Below are positions 62,794 through 64,000 of a stretch of 64,000 nucleotides of DNA, in pieces. Each line of letters opens with the position of its first letter. Positions within the stretch are counted from its first letter, which is position 1. Source of the DNA: Lachnospiraceae bacterium (GTDB taxonomy: Bacteria > Bacillota > Clostridia > Lachnospirales > Lachnospiraceae); contig FUZG01000004.1 in NCBI GenBank assembly GCA_900168235.1, positions 62,001-126,000 on the forward strand, given 5' to 3'. Under the pieces are notes generated by a model. The model was not told where the DNA came from, searched no databases, and saw only the letters and a program-made list of their open reading frames with translations. Position numbers and translations under genes: made by a program.

Positions 62794-64000
62794 TTAATCT
62801 GCGCACAGTATCTTTTCAGGCGTGAGCGGTATCACGGAAAAATGCTTTCCTGAAGCCTGTTCCACCGCTGCCTCATACGCAGGAGCTCCTCCAACGAGAG
62901 TGAGCTCACCCGCGCCCTTTGCACCGAAAGGTCCGTCATTATACGGATTATCTATAAATACGATCTCATTTCTCACTGTGTCCATAGCAGTCGGGATCAT
63001 GTAATCTGTAAAGCTGTTCTGACGTATCCTGCCCTTAAAGGACTCCATGTTTTCCATCGAACCATAGCCGATTCCCTGTAACATACCGCCCTGAGCCTGA
63101 CCGTCCATTATCAGCGTATCGATAGCTTTACCTACATCAAAAATTCCCCAGACACCGAGAAGATCCGTTGATCCCGTAAGGGTATCCTCCTGAAGCTCCA
63201 CCACATTTAATCCCCATGAAAAAGTGGGGTAAGCATCGCCGTGGAATTTCGACAGATCCCAGGGGACCGATTCGCGGTTTTCTGTATAGTTTTCGATGAT
63301 TTCCTGCTCTTTACCGGGAATCCATTCATCCTTTAGCTTTTTAGCCGCCCGCTCGATCAGCTTTCCGTCGATCATGAGCGATCTGGAAGCTACCGTAGGA
63401 CCGGAATTTGGAACCCTATCTGTGTCAGGATTTTCGATTATTATCTGAGAATACGGAATCTCAAGCACGTGTGACGCGATCTTGCTGAAAGTAGTCTTTA
63501 GTCCCTGACCCATATCCGTATTGCTTGCAAGGATCTCAACCCTGTCATCCGCATATTTACGAAGCTTTATCTGTGACTTAATAAAATCCTTTTCCGCTGA
63601 GCCCGTAAATCCGCATCCATGGAAAAATATGGACATTCCGATACCTTTTCTGTACCGTCCGCTCTGAGGCTTTGCGTATTCTTTATATTTTCTGCTGTAA
63701 TCTGAGATTTCTTCTGCCTTTGCGATCATTTCAGGTATCGGAACGTGATGCCAGAACTTTCCACCTGTTCCGGTCTCATCACCCTGTTTTACAAAGTGCA
63801 TATTTCTGTATGACAGCGGATCCATATCATATTTATCCGCCAAATGATTCATAAGGGTTTCCATTGCGAAAAATGCCTGAGGCGCACCGAAGCCTCTGTA
63901 GGCACCATTATTAACGAGATTTGTTGTCATGGCATTACCGGTGACATACAGATTATCAATCTTGTAAACACCGCTTGCCGCCAGAAGTGTGCGCTGCATA
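62794..64000 (-). CDS. Xanthine dehydrogenase molybdopterin-binding subunit (partial, start beyond window)
   Basis: This is the C-terminal part (402 codons visible) of a second molybdenum hydroxylase large subunit. It shows GAYRGFGAPQAFFA (active-site arginine loop), SNTDMGQGLKTTFSKIA, VPNSGPTVASRS and the catalytic Glu in FGAKGAGELTLVGGAPA. The reading frame stays open through the right edge, so the N-terminal part lies outside. With the 2Fe-2S and FAD genes it makes a three-gene dehydrogenase. The substrate cannot be told from this half. Confidence 0.9.
   Translation of the reverse strand, partial: MQRTLLAASGVYKIDNLYVTGNAMTTNLVNNGAYRGFGAPQAFFAMETLMNHLADKYDMDPLSYRNMHFVKQGDETGTGGKFWHHVPIPEMIAKAEEISDYSRKYKEYAKPQSGRYRKGIGMSIFFHGCGFTGSAEKDFIKSQIKLRKYADDRVEILASNTDMGQGLKTTFSKIASHVLEIPYSQIIIENPDTDRVPNSGPTVASRSLMIDGKLIERAAKKLKDEWIPGKEQEIIENYTENRESVPWDLSKFHGDAYPTFSWGLNVVELQEDTLTGSTDLLGVWGIFDVGKAIDTLIMDGQAQGGMLQGIGYGSMENMESFKGRIRQNSFTDYMIPTAMDTVRNEIVFIDNPYNDGPFGAKGAGELTLVGGAPAYEAAVEQASGKHFSVIPLTPEKILCAD

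Noticed and set aside
1-64000. tRNA, rRNA, insertion sequence or prophage genes
   Set aside because: None were recognised on either strand. The only recombinase looks like a housekeeping Xer protein without mobile-element neighbours.

Overview
The window looks like a core chromosomal segment of an anaerobic Gram-positive bacterium, most likely Lachnospiraceae (Butyrivibrio/Roseburia-like). This rests on gene content and order: FabK-type fatty-acid synthesis, [FeFe]-hydrogenase maturation genes, a tRNA-Trp T-box before trpE, a HisZ-dependent short HisG, the radical SAM pair / RNase G / L21-Prp-L27 / Obg / NadD-YqeK-RsfS cluster, and a selenium-dependent type xanthine dehydrogenase. Genes are dense, with strong AGGAGG-type ribosome sites and many ATGA overlaps. 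I saw no rRNA, tRNA, CRISPR array, insertion sequence or prophage.

Layout. 1-4.3 kb (minus): acpP-accD-accA-fabH-fabK-fabD, running off the left edge, from a promoter whose start region carries three direct repeats. 4.6-8.4 kb (plus): a GHKL-like unknown, a TM1266-type regulator, hydG and hydF. 8.4-12.1 kb: T-box, an 85-bp tandem repeat, then trpE-trpG-trpD. 12.1-13.4 kb (minus): CgeB-like glycosyltransferase. 13.5-24.9 kb (plus): type II topoisomerase pair (parE/parC), rsmD, coaD, a coiled-coil protein, a PepD-like protein that has lost metal ligands, HAD, SDR, a membrane protein, an Rlu-type pseudouridine synthase and recU. 25-30.2 kb: hisZ-G-D-B and a HisI-HisE protein carrying a HisF-like half-domain. 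30.2-38.6 kb: radical SAM pair, short RNase G, rplU-prp-rpmA, obgE, yhbY, nadD, yqeK, rsfS. 38.6-39.9 kb: lexA and a divergent YneA-like LysM gene sharing an SOS control region. 39.9-42.5 kb: cation efflux, LemA and TPM-domain proteins.

42.7-53.8 kb is the most distinctive part. It is one long operon for a Pel-type secreted polysaccharide: pelD, pelE, pelA, pelF and pelG, followed by CotH-kinase, VTC-domain and DUF4956 genes. The PelD protein has an extra N-terminal sugar-epimerase-like domain. Its C-terminal GGDEF domain has lost the catalytic motif but keeps an RxxD c-di-GMP site. A membrane diguanylate cyclase lies 1.7 kb downstream, beyond a macrodomain gene and about 0.95 kb with no convincing gene. 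The likely logic is that the cyclase makes c-di-GMP, PelD senses it, and PelE/F/G make and export the polymer while PelA deacetylates it. The CotH/VTC/DUF4956 trio has no proven link to this beyond being in the same operon.

56.7-64 kb: a duplicated-domain lipoprotein (minus), a XerS-like recombinase (plus), then minus-strand molybdenum hydroxylase genes: a fused 2Fe-2S/molybdopterin xanthine dehydrogenase, an FAD subunit, a separate 2Fe-2S subunit, and a second molybdopterin subunit cut by the right edge.
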